Source: Lysobacterales bacterium
Lineage (GTDB): Bacteria > Pseudomonadota > Gammaproteobacteria > Xanthomonadales > Marinicellaceae
NCBI GenBank assembly: GCA_026990095.1
Contig: JALSIL010000557.1
Location: 1-8,670 of the forward strand
DNA length: 8,670 nt
Reading direction: 5' to 3'
Shown here: positions 7,096-8,670 of the stretch, in pieces
Numbering within the stretch: the stretch's first letter is position 1
How the letters are laid out: each line of letters begins with the position of its first letter
Notes under the pieces: generated by a model
Told to the model about the DNA's origin: nothing
The model's database searches: none
What the model saw: the letters and a program-made list of their open reading frames with translations, nothing else
Translations under genes and position numbers: made by a program

Positions 7096-8175
7096 ATGAA
7101 AATATCACCACAACAATTGGATGGATTAAAAAAAACCATCGCCCAAGGCAAAACAATCTTTGCCATTAAAGAATACCGAGCCATTACTGGAGCAGACTTG
7201 ATGACAGCCAAACTTTTTATCGATGAGCTTGTGGCTCAAAATAATGCATTAAACAGTTTGTCAAAAAAGGTAGAAGGTCAAGAGTGTTTTAACCATCAAC
7301 AAATGCAATTAATGGCTGATTTACTTGCAGAAGAAAAAAGAGACGACGCAATTGCCATGTATATGCGCATCAAACATGATGGCATGCCAAATGTTGATGA
7401 ATTCAAAGCGGGTGTTGAATTTATTAATCAATTGCCGCAATATGTCCAAGAAAATGATATTACACAAGAACACATAACCGACCAAGAAGTTACTGAAAAA
7501 GCCAAACAACAAAAACACATAAAAGAACCAGACAAACAAAAACCAACGGAACAAACGAATGAAACCAAAGCCCCAGATTATGCGTTTGAATGGTTGTCGG
7601 ATGAAACGGCTCCCAAGTTGTTGAATAATTTTTTAGACGCAAACATTCCTCTAATGGATAAATCCCAATTTATTCCAATAAATGAATTCAGCCGTTTTAT
7701 ATTGGCTTACAAAATCTCAATAACGGCTCTGTTAGTTATCGCATCCTACAGTGTTATTGCTGGAATCCTTCAATCCAACCCAAACCCAAGCAGCTTAATT
7801 GCTTGGGTCTTTCTTCTTGCCTTTCCAGCTATTACTCTGTTTTATACTTGGAAAACTTGGAAGTTTTATAAACAAAGTATACAAGCCAAACAAGGTATTC
7901 TCAATGATTATTACCGACAAGGCATGTTTGTTTTAAAAGACGGTTTATTATTGCACAAGAAAGATAAATTTTGTTATATCCCAAAAACCAGTATAAGCAA
8001 ATTCAAACTGACAACCTATCCTCGCAGATATGTTTCTACGACTCTAGATGTCCACGTGCAAAAGGCGGATGATTCCATGGTTTCTTATAGATTAAACTTT
8101 CTTAAACAACTCAATACGCCATTGCATAAAGCGTTACAGCAATGGCACAAAACGGGTTATTGGAAATTCCATTAA
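7096..8175 (+). CDS. Membrane protein with L7/L12-like N-terminal units, function unknown
   Basis: I do not recognise this 359-residue protein as a named family. Residues 6-48 resemble the ribosomal L7/L12 C-terminal fold (GLKKTIAQGKTIFAIKEYR, then TGADLMTAKLFIDEL), a module usually used for protein contacts. Residues 67-113 repeat the pattern loosely (LLAEEKRDDAIAMYMRI ... EFKAGVEFI). A charged K/Q/E/T-rich linker (about 114-160) follows. Two predicted membrane helices (about 203-225 and 233-251) with a short NPNPSS loop form a hairpin; the K-rich segment after the second implies that both termini are cytoplasmic. The last 95 residues look beta-rich and reminiscent of bacterial PH-like domains (YRQGMFVLKDGLLLHKKDKF). 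The ATG at 7096 has GGA 9 nt upstream. The stop overlaps the convergent TraB-like fragment. A membrane-tethered adaptor role is only an inference. Confidence 0.8.
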   Translation: MKISPQQLDGLKKTIAQGKTIFAIKEYRAITGADLMTAKLFIDELVAQNNALNSLSKKVEGQECFNHQQMQLMADLLAEEKRDDAIAMYMRIKHDGMPNVDEFKAGVEFINQLPQYVQENDITQEHITDQEVTEKAKQQKHIKEPDKQKPTEQTNETKAPDYAFEWLSDETAPKLLNNFLDANIPLMDKSQFIPINEFSRFILAYKISITALLVIASYSVIAGILQSNPNPSSLIAWVFLLAFPAITLFYTWKTWKFYKQSIQAKQGILNDYYRQGMFVLKDGLLLHKKDKFCYIPKTSISKFKLTTYPRRYVSTTLDVHVQKADDSMVSYRLNFLKQLNTPLHKALQQWHKTGYWKFH

Positions 8176-8570
8176 TTAGGTTCTTTAATGGTGCAACCTT
8201 CGGCTTCCAATAATTTTAAGTAACTGTCTTTGCCTAAAAGATAATCAATTGACAAAGTGGCAAAGGTTGATTTGTTGGTTTCTAAGGCTTGTTTTGCTTT
8301 TTCCAACCATAAGTTTTGCAATTTTTCATCAAGGTTTTCAATGCCAACATCTTTACCCAGCTGGCTATCTAAAATAGCTGAAGCGCAAGATTTATCAGGG
8401 CGTTTAAAGCTCAACTCTTTTAACCTATTAATATCACCACGAGCCCAAGCATCTGCTCGAACTTTTAAAACACTTAAATCCCCTTCTAAGGTGTCCATTG
8501 TCTCAGTAAAGCACTCTAAATCACTAATCTCTGATTTTTTAAATTTCTTAGATTCGTATAATAAGTGCAA
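8172..8570 (-). pseudogene. C-terminal fragment of a TraB/GumN-family protein
   Basis: The leftward frame gives up to 132 residues matching only the C-terminal part of TraB/GumN proteins (COG3735, usually about 300-350 residues with a signal peptide). Recognisable pieces: ESKKFKKSEISDLECF, LKVRADAWARGDINRLKEL, and the ending LLGKDSYLKLLEAEGCTI. The N-terminal half, including the export signal and conserved histidine region expected for the family, is absent. An in-frame TAG at 8579-8577 closes the frame just upstream. The only candidate starts are non-ATG, for example TTG at 8570; AGGAGG at 8578-8573 is just 2 nt from that TTG, too close for normal initiation. The break lies within 13 bp of the 66-bp palindrome, so insertion or rearrangement probably destroyed the gene. 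An internal frameshift is an alternative. Its TAA overlaps the stop of the 7096 gene. Confidence 0.7.
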
Positions 8571-8582
8571 CTCCTCCTAGAG

Positions 8583-8648
8583 CAACTTTTAGGGTAACAT
8601 TTAAGTCTTGATTTATAAATCAAGACTTAAATGTTACCCTAAAAGTTG
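8583..8648. repeat. Perfect 66-bp palindrome, no loop
   Basis: The arms 8583-8615 and 8616-8648 are exact reverse complements over 33 bp each, checked base by base, meeting at TTTA/TAAA with no spacer. Outer ends are CAACTTTTAGGG and CCCTAAAAGTTG. The arms are AT-rich (9 G/C of 33). Stops TAG, TAA and TGA occur in all three frames, and by symmetry in all six. No U-tract follows either end, so it is not a typical intrinsic terminator, although its RNA would fold into a long hairpin. It could be a palindromic mini-element, a palindromic protein-binding or resolution site, or an assembly fold-back near a contig end. Confidence 0.9.
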
Positions 8649-8670
8649 GCAAACAAATACGGAGGCAGCA

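Noticed and set aside
8257..8580. A 107-codon rightward open frame opposite the TraB-like fragment
   Set aside because: It is antisense to recognisable TraB/GumN coding sequence and shows no familiar motifs, so it is a shadow frame.
8583..8648. Protelomerase (hairpin telomere) target or telomere-repeat origin, the latter prompted by TTTTAGGG in the arms
   Set aside because: The palindromic form fits a protelomerase site, but no protelomerase or phage gene is present in the window, and TTTTAGGG occurs once per arm rather than in tandem. Not claimed without further context.
8583..8648. Classical intrinsic terminator
   Set aside because: The arms are AT-rich, there is no short GC stem, and neither side ends in a T-run; the position upstream of a truncated gene also does not fit.

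Overview
The window is AT-rich, densely coded bacterial DNA. It most likely comes from a Gram-negative gammaproteobacterium: it carries an AmpG-type muropeptide permease, a ZapE division ATPase, a glyoxalase II and a lipoprotein-anchored S9 peptidase. The TraB/GumN-like fragment at the right end resembles, from memory, proteins of the Xanthomonas/Lysobacter/Marinicella neighbourhood. That placement is an inference and could not be checked.

Layout, left to right. The 5' part of an ampG-like gene runs leftward off the window (925 to 1). About 100 bp of divergent promoter DNA separates it from a rightward three-gene run with 3-bp gaps: a small alpha/beta hydrolase, zapE and a gloB-like glyoxalase II (1026-3542). 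Facing this run are leftward genes: a 54-codon small ORF with a hydrophobic N-terminus (3598-3762), an exported SGNH/GDSL-like hydrolase (3843-4955) and a lipoprotein S9 peptidase (5093-7006). A second divergent promoter region (7007-7095) leads to a rightward membrane protein of unknown function with L7/L12-like N-terminal units (7096-8175). Its stop codon overlaps that of a leftward C-terminal TraB/GumN fragment (8172-8570). This fragment ends just before a perfect 66-bp palindrome (8583-8648) close to the window edge.

How the genes may work together. AmpG recycles cell-wall fragments and ZapE acts at the division ring, so both touch envelope growth. The hydrolase and glyoxalase II are soluble housekeeping hydrolases. 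The SGNH protein and the S9 peptidase are both predicted to be exported and may process extracytoplasmic esters and peptides. No shared pathway is visible in the sequence.

I see no tRNA, rRNA, CRISPR array, transposase, recombinase, toxin-antitoxin pair or recognisable defence system. The most unusual points are the palindrome with the broken TraB/GumN gene beside it, and the architecture of the 7096-8175 protein. Apart from 3543-3842, which holds the small ORF, no gene-free stretch approaches 300 bases.
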